Counted from the first letter of the stretch, positions 27,267-36,376 are shown. The stretch is DNA of 64,000 nucleotides from an uncultured Alphaproteobacteria bacterium (GCA_934277435.1 CAKQUE010000002.1:62001-126000), one strand, 5' to 3'. Notes: generated from the letters alone by a model not told the origin. Program-made: numbers and translations.

Positions 27267-28733
27267 ATGCATAAGACTTTATTTTTGCTTTTGGCCGGCA
27301 CATTTTTAAGCGGCAACGCTTTAGCCGACGAACAAATTTTGCTGAAAAGCAATAACAGCAAGTTAACGCTAAGTATCTATAATCAAGACTTAGCTTTAGT
27401 AAAAGACATTCGTCAAGCCGACATCAAAGCCGGAACGTCAGAAATCGTGTTTGATGGCGTCGCTCAGCAAATTCAGCCAGAAACAGCCATGCTTTATGGG
27501 CAGGATATTAAAGTCTTAGAGCAAAACTACAGCTATAATGTTATAACTTACGAAAATCTGGTAAATCAATCGGTGGGGCAAGAAGTAACAACCGTCCGCC
27601 AAAATCCGCAAACCGGAGAAAATATTTTTGAAAAAGCCTATTTAATCGGCTCTACTTACGGTCAGCCTGTACTCAAATTTCCTTATGGTATTGAAACAAA
27701 TTTTTCCGGACGTATTGTGTTTGACAAGATTCCGGCCGGCGTGAGCGATAAACCGACTTTAACAGCCAAAATTAACAACAAAAAATCCGGTGCAAAAAAT
27801 TTGTTTTTGGCTTATTTAACCGGTGGTTTAAGCTGGAAAACCGACTATGTAGCCACCATAAACAACAAAAACCAGCTGGATTTGACCGGTTGGGTAACCA
27901 TCAACAACAACACCGGTGTTGACTATAACAACGCCAAAATTCAGCTTATTGCCGGCGAAGTCAATGCAGTGCGCAATGTTGTCAAACCTCGTATGATGAT
28001 GGCCAAAATGTCTATGGCGGTTATGAATGACAGTGGCGAAAGCGCAGGAATTGGTTCTGTGACACCTGAACAAATCAGCAACTATGAGCTATATACCCTA
28101 CCGGCCATCACCAGCATTAAAGACAAGCAGACCAAACAAATTGGTTTGATTGAAAAATCCGGCGTTAAATATGCTAAGGAATTCAATTTTAATTCTCCTC
28201 TGTATTTTGGCGGAAACTATGAATTTGAAAAAATGCATCCGGAAATTACTTATGTTTTAGAAAATAGTAAAACATCAAACCTTGGAATATCATTACCTGC
28301 CGGAACTATGCGTTTTTATGAAAACGATAAAAACGGCAGTCTGCAATTTATCGGCTCTGCCAACATCGGCAACACCGCCAAAGAAGAAAAATTACGTTTA
28401 AACCTTGGACAAGCTTTCAATTTGACTATCGCCGGAAAAATCAGCAAAGTATCAGAAAAAGAAATTGAACGCAAACCGCAAAATAAATGCTACAATGTAA
28501 AAGTTTTGAAAACTTACACGGCGGAAACCACAATCAGCAATGCTGATACCGACGCCAACAGCGTTATAATCAGCCAAAGTTTTCCAGATACTGCCAAACT
28601 GCTTAAAGAAAGCCATAAAGGAACGCTTAAAAACGCGTCAACCAAACAATGGACAGTATCTGTGCCGGCAAACGGGAAAACCACACTTTCTTTTACAGTA
28701 CAAATTCCGCAAGACACACGAATTTGCGACTAA
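27267..28733 (+). CDS. Secreted DUF4139 domain protein
   Basis: A 488-aa exported protein with a signal peptide ending GNALADE. The N-terminal part has the DUF4139/DUF4140 pattern IYNQDLALVKDIRQADIKAG and VFDGVAQQIQPETAMLYG. The middle has KNLFLAYLTGGLSWKTDYVA followed by LTGWVTINNNTG, a typical beta-rich arrangement of the family. The final residues end in Cys-Asp. An AAGGAG site lies 8 nt before the ATG. It is probably a periplasmic or surface beta-sandwich protein of unknown function. Confidence 0.85.
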   Translation: MHKTLFLLLAGTFLSGNALADEQILLKSNNSKLTLSIYNQDLALVKDIRQADIKAGTSEIVFDGVAQQIQPETAMLYGQDIKVLEQNYSYNVITYENLVNQSVGQEVTTVRQNPQTGENIFEKAYLIGSTYGQPVLKFPYGIETNFSGRIVFDKIPAGVSDKPTLTAKINNKKSGAKNLFLAYLTGGLSWKTDYVATINNKNQLDLTGWVTINNNTGVDYNNAKIQLIAGEVNAVRNVVKPRMMMAKMSMAVMNDSGESAGIGSVTPEQISNYELYTLPAITSIKDKQTKQIGLIEKSGVKYAKEFNFNSPLYFGGNYEFEKMHPEITYVLENSKTSNLGISLPAGTMRFYENDKNGSLQFIGSANIGNTAKEEKLRLNLGQAFNLTIAGKISKVSEKEIERKPQNKCYNVKVLKTYTAETTISNADTDANSVIISQSFPDTAKLLKESHKGTLKNASTKQWTVSVPANGKTTLSFTVQIPQDTRICD

Positions 28734-28797
28734 TATTTTTCCGCAGTAACAGCTTTGTAAATTCGGATATTAGTTACAGATAGCGTTAAAACAAGAA

Positions 28798-28841
28798 GAG
28801 AGAAAATTTTTGCATACATTGAGGTACGTAAATTTTCTCTC
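28798..28841 (+). terminator. Hairpin after the DUF4139 gene, likely terminator
   Basis: Perfect 12-bp stem GAGAGAAAATTT / AAATTTTCTCTC with a 20-nt loop, followed by TTTCGC. It is 64 nt after the stop codon. Confidence 0.6.
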
Positions 28842-28884
28842 TTTCGCAATTTTGGTGCTAGACAAGTCGAAAAAGCCAAATAAC

Positions 28885-29365
28885 AAGCTTAATACGCCGC
28901 AAGATTTTTTCGCAGTGTACAAACTAGCACATAAAAAAACCGGTTACTTATTGTTGCAACCGGTACAAGCCCTTAAGAAACTCGGATAATAATGAGGCTA
29001 ATACGCATTAACTTTTTTGCGCCGTGTACAAACTAGTACACGAGCGCAAAATTCACATAGCTCTCAGAAACTCGGATAATGAGCTTAATGCGAAGTAATA
29101 TTTTTTCGCAGTGTACAAACTAGCACATAAGAAAAACCGGCTGCTTATTGTTGCAACCGGTACAAACTCTCAGAAACTCGGATAATGAGCTTAATGCGAA
29201 GTAAGATTTTTTCGCAGTGTACAAACTAGTACACAAGAAAAACCGGCTGCTTATTGTTGCAACCGGTACAAACTCTCAGAAACTCGGATAATGAGGCTAA
29301 TACGCATTAACTTTTTTGCGCCGTGTACAAACTAGTACACAAGCACAAAAAGTTAAAAGTAGTAG
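28885..29365. repeat. Imperfect tandem array of ~106-bp hairpin repeats
   Basis: Five units follow one another. Type 1 units (28885-28975, 29066-29171, 29172-29277) contain TTCGCAGTGTACAAACTAG and the inverted repeat ACCGGCTGC ... GCAACCGGT. The last two are 106 bp each and differ at only a few positions. Type 2 units (28976-29065 and from 29278) share the AGAAACTCGGATAATGAG start but have GCGCCGTGTACAAACTAGT and lack the ACCGG hairpin. All units keep GTGTACAAACTAG followed by CACA or TACAC, itself a hairpin. No ORF spans the block. It fills the 650-bp gap between the DUF4139 gene and the 29384 gene; 28734-28797 shows nothing else. Confidence 0.9.
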
Positions 29366-29383
29366 ACCATTAGACGAGTTTCT

Positions 29384-29719
29384 CTATATCATAAAGCGGA
29401 CAAGCTGCACCAAATAAGCATACACAGCAAATGCGGCAATTTTATAAAGCACGGCAATACTCATAACCGAACCGCCGACAATTAAAAGCTGGATTAAAAC
29501 AGCGGCGACAACCGCACACCCCAAAATCAGCAACCAATAATATTTTTGCTTTAAGAGCAGTAAAGAAACCACCAAGGCGGATATGGTTAAATATAACCCT
29601 TTCATCGCCCCAAACGTTTCCGAAACCGGAGCGGTTACGACGCCAAAACCAAAAATGAATGACGCCATAATCACCACCAAAGCCGCAATAAAAATCATAA
29701 AACAAGTTTGTTTTGACAT
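29384..29719 (-). CDS. Hypothetical four-helix membrane protein
   Basis: A 111-aa protein consisting almost entirely of four hydrophobic helices (about residues 5-27, 38-57, 62-82 and 87-108), with KQKYY as the only charged loop. No family is recognised. It follows proS by 18 nt on the same strand with a GAGGAT ribosome site, so it is the last gene of the rpmI-rplT-pheST-proS run. The tandem repeats begin directly after it. Confidence 0.7.
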   Translation of the reverse strand: MSKQTCFMIFIAALVVIMASFIFGFGVVTAPVSETFGAMKGLYLTISALVVSLLLLKQKYYWLLILGCAVVAAVLIQLLIVGGSVMSIAVLYKIAAFAVYAYLVQLVRFMI

Positions 29720-29737
29720 TTTTATATCCTCTAAAAA

Positions 29738-31255
29738 CTAGTAGCTTCGTGCATAAATCACATCTAAAGTCGCATCTTTACCGGTTAACAAGCATTTTCC
29801 GGTGGTACCGCTCTGGTCAAACGGAATGCAGCGAATGGTGATTTTCATAGCTTTCAGCAATTCTTCGGTTGCCGGGTCTGCGCACCATTTACCGCGCACA
29901 AACGCAACTTTGCCATGTTTACCATCTTCAATCCATTCATTGCCGTTGGCAAAATATGCGGCAAATTCTTCCGGAGTTTTAATATCTGTGCGAATATTTT
30001 GTTCCAAACGCTCTTTTGCGCGCTTAAACATTTCATGTTGCAAAAATTCCAAACGCTCGCTGACAGTAGCAACAAATTCTTCAGTCTTCAGAATTTTTTT
30101 ACCTTCCGGCTGACCAAAGAAAATACGCTCTTTAACCATCAAACCGCCGTTTTCTATATCGCGGGCGCCAATTTCGCAAACCATAGGCGCGCCTTTGCGA
30201 ACCCACTCCCAAACTTTATCCACGCTGGATTTGTCGCGAGAATCAATTTTAGTGCGCAGTCTTTCGCCAAACGCGGTTTTATTTTTCAGCTGAGCTTGAA
30301 TATTTTCAATATACGCCATAATTTTTGCGGCATCATCATTCTTTTTAATCAACGGAATAAAGATTATCTGATACGGCGCAATTCTTGGCGGAACAACCAT
30401 TCCCTCGTCATCAGCGTGCGACATAATCACACCGCCGATTAAGCGAGTGGAAACACCCCAAGAAGTGGTATAAGCATACTCTTGCTCATTGTTTTGATTA
30501 ACAAACTTAATATCCGCCGATTTAGCAAAATTTTGTCCCAAAAAGTGAGAAGTTCCGGCTTGCAAAGCTTTACCGTCCTGCATCATCGCTTCAATACAAT
30601 ATGTATCTACCGCCCCAGGGAATTTTTCGTGTTCCGGCTTGCGTCCGGCAATCACCGGCATAGCCAAAACATCTTCGGAAACTTCTTTATAAACATTCAA
30701 CATTTTAGTTGTCTCGGCTTCAGCTTCTTTAGCCGTGGCGTGTACGGTATGTCCCTCTTGCCACAAAAATTCACGAGTGCGCAAAAACAGGCGCGGACGC
30801 ATTTCCCAACGCACAACGTTTGCCCATTGGTTTAGCAAAATCGGCAAATCACGATAAGATTTCACCCATTTAGAAAACGAGTCGGCAATAATAGTTTCAC
30901 TGGTAGGACGCACAATCAGCGGCTCATCTAATTCAGAAGCAGGTTTCAGCTTGCCGTCTTCATTAACCAAACGAGAGTGCGTAACCACAGCCATTTCTTT
31001 GGCAAATCCTTCAACGTGGTCGGCTTCTTTTTGAAAGAAAGAAAGCGGAATAAACAACGGAAAATAGTAGTTTTCGTGGCCGGTTTCCTTAAAACGATAG
31101 TCCATTTCGTGCTGGATACGTTCCCAAATTCCGTAGCCCCAGGATTTTATAACCATACACCCCGGAGAAACGGAGTTTTCTGCCATATCTGCTTCGGCTA
31201 CAACACTTTGATACCATTCCGGATAATTTTGTTTACGACTATTTTTCAAAGCCAT
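29738..31255 (-). CDS. proS: Prolyl-tRNA synthetase, archaeal/eukaryotic type (ProS type 3)
   Basis: Charges tRNA-Pro with proline. The 505-aa product begins with KNSRKQNYPEWYQSVVAEA and has GCMVIKSWGYGIWERIQ, motif 2 (RWEMRPRLFLRTREFLWQEGHT) and motif 3 (GVSTRLIGGVIMSHADDEG). It is followed by an anticodon-binding domain and a C-terminal domain ending in tyrosine (TLDVIYARSY). These are the marks of the archaeal/eukaryotic-type enzyme. It lacks the large insertion of the E. coli enzyme and is not the short type usual in alphaproteobacteria. It lies 11 nt downstream of pheT, with AGGGAGA before the ATG. Confidence 0.95.
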   Translation of the reverse strand: MALKNSRKQNYPEWYQSVVAEADMAENSVSPGCMVIKSWGYGIWERIQHEMDYRFKETGHENYYFPLFIPLSFFQKEADHVEGFAKEMAVVTHSRLVNEDGKLKPASELDEPLIVRPTSETIIADSFSKWVKSYRDLPILLNQWANVVRWEMRPRLFLRTREFLWQEGHTVHATAKEAEAETTKMLNVYKEVSEDVLAMPVIAGRKPEHEKFPGAVDTYCIEAMMQDGKALQAGTSHFLGQNFAKSADIKFVNQNNEQEYAYTTSWGVSTRLIGGVIMSHADDEGMVVPPRIAPYQIIFIPLIKKNDDAAKIMAYIENIQAQLKNKTAFGERLRTKIDSRDKSSVDKVWEWVRKGAPMVCEIGARDIENGGLMVKERIFFGQPEGKKILKTEEFVATVSERLEFLQHEMFKRAKERLEQNIRTDIKTPEEFAAYFANGNEWIEDGKHGKVAFVRGKWCADPATEELLKAMKITIRCIPFDQSGTTGKCLLTGKDATLDVIYARSY

Positions 31256-31266
31256 TTATTTTCTCC

Positions 31267-33651
31267 CTATCTCAATTCACCGCCGGTCTTTTTACCGACT
31301 TCAGCTATAACTTTATTCATCAAATTTTCAATATCTTTATCGGTAAAGGTTTGTTCCACCGGCTGGAATGTCAAAGCAATCGCCACGGATTTTTTACCTT
31401 CCGGCATATTTTCGCCCTCATAGACGTCAAACACGCGCACATCGGTAATGTGATTTCGGTCGGCGTTTTTAGCGGCGGCAATAATCGCAGCGGCGCTAAC
31501 CGACTTGTCTACCACAAAGGCCAAATCCTTGTCCACAGGCTGGAATTGCGATAATTCCAGTTTTTTGCGTGCTTTACCTTGTGTGTTGCGCGGCAACGGA
31601 ATATTATCCAAAATCACCTCAAAAGCAACAACACGGGTTTTAATGTCAAAGGCTTTTAATACTGCCGGATGAATTTCGCCAAAGTAGGCCAACACATTTT
31701 TACCCAAACGCAAAGTTCCTGAGCGCCCCGGATGATAATATGACGGCGCGTCCAAAGTAATCTGCGGATTTTCAAACGGACCTTTAGCCGCGGCAATCAC
31801 AGCCAAAGCATCGGCTTTAGCGTCAAAAACATCATAATCGCGGTTGCTGTGCGTCCAATCTTTTTTAGACGTTTGACCGCAGCGAACGCCGCTTGCCGCC
31901 ATATTTTGCTCTTGCGGATTGCGGCCGTAAAATTCCGGTCCCACTTCAAACAAAGAAACATTGGCATAACCGCGGGCTATATTATTTTTAACGGCAGTCA
32001 GCAAATTCGGCAAAATTGACGGACGCATTTCATTCAGCTCTTTGGCAATTGGATTAGCCAAGATAATTGCTTCATGTCCTTTGCGGAAATATTGCGCCAA
32101 ATCGCTGTCGGCAAAACTCCAAGTCACGGTTTCATACATACCGCGCGAAGCCAGCTCATGTTTTACAATCACGGCATTGTGCTGTGCCGGCGACAAAATT
32201 TCTTTCGGGAATTTATCATGAGGCAAAGACACAGCCGGAATTTCATCTAGTCCAATCATACGCACAACTTCTTCAACCAAATCATGCTCGCCCTCAATAT
32301 CGCCGCGCCAACTTGGTGAAATCGCCTTAATTTTACCGTTTTCCAAAGAAGTTTCAAAACCGAGTTTGTTCAAAATTTCCATGGATTTTTCGGCGCTTAC
32401 CGGCAAACCGATTAAAGTTTCCAAGCGTTCCGGACGCAAATAAGCCACTTGCGGCTTGCATTCTTCCGAACCAACCACGGTCAATTCCGACGCCTCGCCG
32501 CCGCAAATGCTTAAAATCATTGCCGTAGCGTAGTCCGAACCGCTGATATTTGATTTAGGGTCAACCCAGCGTTCATAACGATAGCGGGAATCCGAATCTA
32601 TTTGCAGATGACGACCGGTACAGGCAATGCATTCCGGCTTAAACAAAGCGCATTCCAGCAAAACATTGGTCGTATCCGTCGAGCAGCCTTTAGCCAAACC
32701 ACCCATAATACCGCCCAGACATTGCACACCTTCCGCATCGCAAATGCCCAAGGCCTTATCATTCAAAACATATTCTTTTTCATTTAGCGCGGTAAATTTT
32801 TCGCCGTCTTTCGCCATACGGACAACAATATTGCCGCTTAGCTTATCCGCGTCAAAAACGTGCAACGGACGAGCCAAATCGTAGTTTATGTAATTGGTAA
32901 TATCAACAAGCGGAGAAATAGAATGCAGCCCGATTGCCTCCAAACGGTCTTTCATCCACTTCGGCGTTTCGGCTTTATTATTTACGTTGCGAATATAGCG
33001 CGCGGTGTAAGTCGGACATTCCGCCGGACATTCCACCGTAACTTTTAGCGGATTAGCAAATTTAGCCGGAGTTTTAACAATATTCAGCGGTTTTAATTTA
33101 CCCAATCCGGCCGCCGCCAAATCGCGAGCAATACCGCGCACACCCAAACATTCGGCGCGGTTAGGAGTAATAGAAACTTCTATCACCGGATCAATAGCCA
33201 AAACTTCTGCCGCCGGTTTGCCAAGCTGCGTATCCGCCGGCAATTCAATAATGGCATTGTGGTCAGAACCAATCCCCAATTCATCAAAAGCACACATCAT
33301 ACCGCAGCTTTCAACACCACGGATTTTTGTTGGTTTCAAACGTTCGTTAAACAAAGGAATCAGTGTTCCGGACGGAGCGAAAATGCCGATTAAACCGGTA
33401 AAAACATTCGGCGCGCCGCAAACAACTTGATATTTATGGGTTCCGTCGTTCACGCACAAAACGTGCAAATGGTCAGAATCCGGATGATTTTCCACGCTAT
33501 CCAAACGAGCAGTTATAAAACCGTCTAAATTAGCGGCCGGATTATAAACCTCTTCAACTTCCAAACCAATTCGAGTTAATGTTTCACTGATTTCATCAAG
33601 TGTGGCTGTTGTGTCTAAATGTTCTTTGAGCCAAGATAAAGTAAATTTCAT
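31267..33651 (-). CDS. pheT: Phenylalanyl-tRNA synthetase beta subunit
   Basis: The beta chain of the alpha2-beta2 PheRS, with the editing and tRNA-binding domains. The 794-aa length is normal. The order is the N-terminal MKFTLSWLKEHLDT domain, a tRNA-binding EMAP-like domain (HPDSDHLHVLCVNDG, QVVCGAPNV), the B3/B4 editing domain with HVFDADKL, the B5 domain, the core fold, and the C-terminal FDX-ACB domain (FPAVDKDLAFVVD type, here QPVDKDLAFVVDKSVS). Its ATG overlaps the pheS stop (ATGA), so the two are translationally coupled. Confidence 0.96.
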   Translation of the reverse strand: MKFTLSWLKEHLDTTATLDEISETLTRIGLEVEEVYNPAANLDGFITARLDSVENHPDSDHLHVLCVNDGTHKYQVVCGAPNVFTGLIGIFAPSGTLIPLFNERLKPTKIRGVESCGMMCAFDELGIGSDHNAIIELPADTQLGKPAAEVLAIDPVIEVSITPNRAECLGVRGIARDLAAAGLGKLKPLNIVKTPAKFANPLKVTVECPAECPTYTARYIRNVNNKAETPKWMKDRLEAIGLHSISPLVDITNYINYDLARPLHVFDADKLSGNIVVRMAKDGEKFTALNEKEYVLNDKALGICDAEGVQCLGGIMGGLAKGCSTDTTNVLLECALFKPECIACTGRHLQIDSDSRYRYERWVDPKSNISGSDYATAMILSICGGEASELTVVGSEECKPQVAYLRPERLETLIGLPVSAEKSMEILNKLGFETSLENGKIKAISPSWRGDIEGEHDLVEEVVRMIGLDEIPAVSLPHDKFPKEILSPAQHNAVIVKHELASRGMYETVTWSFADSDLAQYFRKGHEAIILANPIAKELNEMRPSILPNLLTAVKNNIARGYANVSLFEVGPEFYGRNPQEQNMAASGVRCGQTSKKDWTHSNRDYDVFDAKADALAVIAAAKGPFENPQITLDAPSYYHPGRSGTLRLGKNVLAYFGEIHPAVLKAFDIKTRVVAFEVILDNIPLPRNTQGKARKKLELSQFQPVDKDLAFVVDKSVSAAAIIAAAKNADRNHITDVRVFDVYEGENMPEGKKSVAIALTFQPVEQTFTDKDIENLMNKVIAEVGKKTGGELR

Positions 33652-34757
33652 CGTGCAAGTCCTCCGTTATTGCTTAAACCGCCGGTCATAGAAGAAAAAT
33701 CAAGCGGTGTAAAACCATAGTGTTTGAGCCAACGAACATCAGATTCAAAGAATGTGCGCAAATCAGGAATACCATATTTCAGCATAGCCAGACGGTCAAT
33801 TCCCAAGCCAAAAGCAAAACCCTGATATTCGTTAGGGTCAATTCCGCCGGCTTTCAAAACATTCGGGTGTACCATACCGCAGCCCAAAACTTCAAGCCAA
33901 TCCGTCCCCGCGCCAATTTTCAGCTCGTTTTTAGTTTTCAGACAGCCGATGTCCATTTCTGCCGAAGGTTCGGTAAACGGAAAATATGACGGACGATAGC
34001 GCACCGGCAAATCGTCCAGTTCAAAAAAGGCTTTCATAAAGTCATACAAGCAGCCCTTAAGATGCGCCATGGTAATGTTTTTATCAATAACCAAACCTTC
34101 AACCTGATGGAACATCGGAGTGTGAGTGGCGTCGTAGTCCGAGCGATAGGTGCGCCCCGGAGCAATAATGCGGATTGGCGGCTGCTGTTTTTCCATAGTG
34201 CGGATTTGCATTCCCGATGTGTGAGTACGGATAACGTATGCGGTGTCCATATCAAACGGTTCCTCAGGGTTGCTGCTGAGGTAGAATGTATCCTGCATTT
34301 GGCGTGCCGGATGGTTTGCCGGCATATTCAAAGCGTTAAAGTTATGGAATTGGTCTTCAATATCCGGTCCATTTGCCACTTCAAACCCCATTTCACCAAA
34401 AATAGCGACAACTTCTTCATAAATTTTTGATACAGGGTGAATGCGTCCTTGAGTTTCGGGACGAACCGGCAAAGTAACATCAATGGTTTCGCTTGCCAAT
34501 TTTTCATTCAAGGCTTTTTCTTCCAACACTGATTTTTGTTCTGTAATAGCGGCGTCAATTTCGTTTTTGATAACGTTCAAAGCCTTGCCGGCGGCAATTT
34601 TTTCTTCCAGCGGCAGTGCGCCCAAGCCTTTCATTTGTTCGGTCAGCTTACCTTTTTTACCCAAAACGGCCACGCGGATTTCATCTAATTCTTTCAAATT
34701 TGCGGCCGCCCTGATTTTTGTCAGGGTATCGTTTTTTAATTCTTCTAAATTTTCCAT
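33648..34757 (-). CDS. pheS: Phenylalanyl-tRNA synthetase alpha subunit
   Basis: The catalytic alpha chain of PheRS. The product is 369 aa from the ATG at 34755-34757 (MENLEELKND), with AAGG 9 nt upstream. It has an N-terminal coiled coil, class II motif 2 (VIRTHTSGMQIRTM... GRTYRSDYDATHTPMFHQVEG) and motif 3 (GFAFGLGIDRLAMLKYGI). An in-frame ATG nine codons upstream (MFKKL) is less likely because it directly abuts the hairpin T-run. A terminator-like hairpin lies between rplT and pheS. Confidence 0.96.
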   Translation of the reverse strand: MENLEELKNDTLTKIRAAANLKELDEIRVAVLGKKGKLTEQMKGLGALPLEEKIAAGKALNVIKNEIDAAITEQKSVLEEKALNEKLASETIDVTLPVRPETQGRIHPVSKIYEEVVAIFGEMGFEVANGPDIEDQFHNFNALNMPANHPARQMQDTFYLSSNPEEPFDMDTAYVIRTHTSGMQIRTMEKQQPPIRIIAPGRTYRSDYDATHTPMFHQVEGLVIDKNITMAHLKGCLYDFMKAFFELDDLPVRYRPSYFPFTEPSAEMDIGCLKTKNELKIGAGTDWLEVLGCGMVHPNVLKAGGIDPNEYQGFAFGLGIDRLAMLKYGIPDLRTFFESDVRWLKHYGFTPLDFSSMTGGLSNNGGLAR

Positions 34758-34784
34758 TATTTGCAACCTTAGTTTTTTAAACAT

Positions 34785-34829
34785 AAAAAAGAGTCCGCCT
34801 CGGGACTGCCCTTTAGCCAACTCTTTTTT
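34785..34829 (-). promoter_or_regulatory. Terminator/attenuator-like hairpin before pheS
   Basis: Perfect 10-bp stem AAAAAAGAGT / ACTCTTTTTT around a 25-nt GC-rich loop, placed between the rplT stop and the pheS start, 27 nt before the pheS ATG. On the minus strand it is followed by ATG and A-rich sequence, so T residues are inside the stem itself. In other bacteria pheST is controlled by attenuation or by T-box. No T-box motif and no clear Phe-rich leader peptide was seen here. Confidence 0.6.
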
Positions 34830-34852
34830 ATTCTTTTTACTTTGTATCTATT

Positions 34853-35212
34853 TTATTTCTTAAGAGCCGCTTTGGCAGTTTCTACCAACTTAGCAAATGC
34901 TTGGGGCTCCTTCAAAGCGATATCAGCAAGAACTTTACGGTCAAGTTCAACACCGGCTTTAATCAGCCCGCTGATAAATCGAGAATAAGTCATATCATGG
35001 ATACGTGTAGCAGCGTTGATACGTTGAATCCACAAAGAGCGGAAACTTCTTTTCTTTGCTTTTCTGTCACGATAAGCATATTGCAAACCTTTTTCAACTT
35101 TTTCAACAGCAACTCTGAATACATTTTTATTACGACCTCTATAGCCTTTAGCCATATCCAAAATTTTTTTATGGCGAGCGTGAGCCGTTAAACCTCTTTT
35201 AACACGAGACAT
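34853..35212 (-). CDS. rplT: 50S ribosomal protein L20
   Basis: A 119-aa basic protein with the L20 pattern: MSRVKRGLTAHARHKKILD, GYRGRNKNVFRVAVEKVEK, and WIQRINAATRIHDMTYSRFI. It binds 23S rRNA early in 50S assembly. The gene follows rpmI by 13 nt, with GGGAGGA as ribosome site, in the order rpmI-rplT-pheS-pheT. The usual infC gene is not directly upstream of rpmI here. Confidence 0.97.
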   Translation of the reverse strand: MSRVKRGLTAHARHKKILDMAKGYRGRNKNVFRVAVEKVEKGLQYAYRDRKAKKRSFRSLWIQRINAATRIHDMTYSRFISGLIKAGVELDRKVLADIALKEPQAFAKLVETAKAALKK

Positions 35213-35225
35213 ATCCTATCCTCCC

Positions 35226-35420
35226 CTAAATAAACGGTAAAAACTTTTTAACAAACTTGTTGGCTGCTGCAATAATCATAGAGCCGCGAGCTTGTCTTTT
35301 TTGCTTTTTCGGTTTGTTGAAGAGAAGGTGTCTCTTGAACGAATGGTTTCTTTTCAATTTGCCGGTGCCGGTAACGCTGAAACGTTTAGCAGCGGCTCTT
35401 TTAGTTTTTAATTTAGGCAT
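35226..35420 (-). CDS. rpmI: 50S ribosomal protein L35
   Basis: A 64-aa basic protein with the L35 pattern MPKLKTKRAAAKRFSVTGTG and KRHLLFNKPKKQKRQ. The start is the ATG at 35418-35420, with AAAGGGAA upstream; the frame continues upstream for 25 codons with no support. It is the first gene of the ribosomal/tRNA-synthetase operon in this window. Confidence 0.96.
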   Translation of the reverse strand: MPKLKTKRAAAKRFSVTGTGKLKRNHSFKRHLLFNKPKKQKRQARGSMIIAAANKFVKKFLPFI

Positions 35421-35561
35421 TTTATTCCCTTTCAATAAACTGGAATTAAACAACAAGCTGTCAGGCATGCCAATTCGCCCGAACAACTCAGACAAAGAGC
35501 TTTATACCGCAAATAAATTTTAAATTCAAGTATTTTTTTAATTTAATCATACAGAACAACA

Positions 35562-35590
35562 TTGACAAAAATTTTCAAATATTTTATATC
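35562..35590 (+). promoter_or_regulatory. Sigma70-type promoter of the 35663 secreted-protein gene
   Basis: TTGACA at 35562-35567, a 17-nt spacer, and TATATC at 35585-35590. The leader is about 65 nt with no Shine-Dalgarno sequence before the ATG. Confidence 0.65.
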
Positions 35591-35662
35591 AAGTCTATCA
35601 ATTAATTATTATACATAGAGTATCCGGTCAAACAAAGACTCTTTAAACATTCCGGTTTTATT

Positions 35663-36370
35663 ATGATGAGATTATTTTTAGTTATCTTGATGGCTTTTGT
35701 GTTTAATTCTAACGTTTCGGCTCAAATCAGGTTCTATAGAATGTCAAACATAAATATAACTCAAGAAAAATATTTGTTCGGTGATGATGAAATACGTCTG
35801 ACCGCAAGTGGCAAAAGATATGATAGCTACACAATCGTTGCAAACTACACCCTTTATAGGGCTTTAAAAGATGTAACTATAACAGATTATCGCTCTTACG
35901 AGCAAACTTACATTGGCAAAAATGCAAAATTCCCTCTGCAAGAATACACAAAAGGGCAGTTATTGTATTCAGACGGTAAAGTTTGCGAAATTGTCAACAA
36001 GCGCGAACGCACACTTTTAAAGATAAAAGATGTTAAGTTATGTGCTGTTTATGAAGATTATTCTATTAGTCAGGGACTTAACTGGACCAACACTCAATTT
36101 GAGAGTAATATAGCCCCTAACTGGTGTCAACTGTCTGAGTGGGAAACCGCGTATAGTCGCTTCAAACATAATATTGGAAAATATGAAAAGAATATTGTCT
36201 TTGGAAGCTATGGCACAAAAGCAACTATTTCCGTTTTGGAAGTAACTTTTACCAATGGACACAAAGTCAGATTACATATTTACAATGACCCTAAATGGGC
36301 TAATGCCAAATCTGGTATGTTGGTTGAGCGATTCAAAGTTCGTCAGATAACAGTCTATAAACTTAAATAG
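35663..36370 (+). CDS. Secreted hypothetical protein (235 aa)
   Basis: The signal peptide is MMRLFLVILMAFVFNSNVSA, predicted to be cut after Ala20. The mature part is beta-rich, with many Tyr and Lys residues and three Cys. An N-terminal stretch SNINITQEKYLFGDDEIRLTASG is followed by YDSYTIVANYTLY and a C-terminal VLEVTFTNGHKVRLHIY. No family is recognised. It stands alone with its own promoter, a Shine-Dalgarno-free leader and a strong terminator, like the lipoprotein at 7040. This pattern is unlike the operon genes around it and suggests acquisition. Confidence 0.75.
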   Translation: MMRLFLVILMAFVFNSNVSAQIRFYRMSNINITQEKYLFGDDEIRLTASGKRYDSYTIVANYTLYRALKDVTITDYRSYEQTYIGKNAKFPLQEYTKGQLLYSDGKVCEIVNKRERTLLKIKDVKLCAVYEDYSISQGLNWTNTQFESNIAPNWCQLSEWETAYSRFKHNIGKYEKNIVFGSYGTKATISVLEVTFTNGHKVRLHIYNDPKWANAKSGMLVERFKVRQITVYKLK

Positions 36371-36376
36371 ACACCT

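Noticed and set aside
28885..29365. Possible CRISPR array in the repeat block
   Set aside because: Units are contiguous 90-106-bp repeats with no unique spacers between short repeats, and no cas genes are nearby.
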